A stretch of 64,000 nt of DNA. Origin: Selenomonadaceae bacterium. Lineage in GTDB: Bacteria; Bacillota; Negativicutes; Selenomonadales; Selenomonadaceae. The notes beneath the pieces are model-generated. The model did not search any database. It was not told where the DNA came from and saw only the letters and a program-made list of their open reading frames with translations. The DNA is taken from assembly GCA_017527075.1 (NCBI GenBank), contig JAFXQM010000027.1, forward strand, positions 1 to 64,000. The letters run 5' to 3'. Positions 63,895-64,000 of this stretch are shown here, one piece after another (the stretch's first letter is position 1; each line of letters opens with the position of its first letter). The position numbers and the translations under genes are program-made.

Positions 63895-64000
63895 ATGAAA
63901 TTTGATAAGGAATATGGGCGCGTCGGGGCGAATCGCTACGGCGGCTCTTTTTTTGAAGAATTCTTGCCCGAACTTCGCGGAGCCGACGGCATAAAAATCT
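63895..64000 (+). CDS. start of the next phage gene, possibly the portal protein (cut by the window)
   Basis: The visible 35 codons read KFDKEYGRVGANRYGG, then EEFLPELRGADGIKI. The pattern of an Arg-Gly-containing start followed by ELRG resembles portal proteins of some Bacillota phages, and the position after terminase fits, but the evidence is thin. GAGG precedes the ATG. Confidence 0.5.
   Translation, partial: MKFDKEYGRVGANRYGGSFFEEFLPELRGADGIKI

Noticed and set aside
63895..64000. Firm portal assignment
   Set aside because: Only 35 codons are visible; it is given as a possibility at low confidence.

Overview
The window looks like a chromosome segment of a mid-GC Bacillota (strong AGGAGG-type ribosome sites on nearly every gene; gene types fit an anaerobe, perhaps a Negativicutes, but no rRNA or other decisive marker is present) carrying the left part of a large prophage. 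Host DNA runs from 1 to about 13.2 kb. It holds tadA, mdh, a sodium:solute symporter, an amidohydrolase, a truncated FtsZ-like protein, a small group of DUF4417 and toxin-like genes, an MmeI-like restriction-modification protein, two tandem DUF5672 glycosyltransferase-like genes that are both interrupted, and pncB. Host DNA is dotted with AAAATTTTTT tracts, nine of them in an array between mdh and the symporter.

The prophage starts with a tyrosine integrase (13.2-14.5 kb) directly upstream of pncB and runs past the right edge. Regions: lysogeny switch with divergent repressor and Cro-like genes around a consensus promoter and ATGAATATTCAT operators (14.6-15.8 kb); Rha and excisionase-like regulators and many small early genes including YopX-like and zinc-ribbon proteins (15.8-19.8 kb); a gene-free 450 bp with serial hairpins and a D-armless tRNA-like fold (19.8-20.3 kb); two conserved phage genes separated by arrays of the pentamer GGYNN (20.3-22.1 kb); a replication and nucleotide block with SSB, a DnaN clamp, ThyX and methylase-like proteins (22-34 kb); a reverse-strand repressor plus membrane coiled-coil protein (34-35.1 kb); an 853-residue protein with its own strong promoter (35.3-37.9 kb); a second repressor/antirepressor switch (39-40.2 kb); replication initiator and helicase loader (40.4-41.9 kb); a 5-methylcytosine methyltransferase with a second gene nested in another frame (44.1-45.3 kb); a Rad50/SbcC-like ATPase, three tandem YopX genes, an MBL hydrolase, ERF annealing protein, DnaB, RusA and HU (45.3-53.8 kb); a structured non-coding region (54.0-54.35 kb); then a late regulator, terminase subunits, an HNH endonuclease, a ParB-methyltransferase fusion and the start of a likely portal gene.

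The most unusual part lies between terminase and portal (59.9-63.9 kb). Six copies of one promoter-leader module (a seventh sits at 37.95 kb) drive separate small cassettes with near-identical terminators, and the last drives an Amidoligase_2 enzyme followed by a gamma-glutamylcyclotransferase-like protein. This may be a phage peptide-ligation system with satellite small proteins and one small RNA. Several clear lesions occur: a 5-nt insertion with a stop codon in the terminase P-loop, in-frame TGA codons in two genes, and a frameshift at an A7 tract. The phage encodes its own sliding clamp, and several of its proteins carry QLSLF-like clamp-binding peptides.
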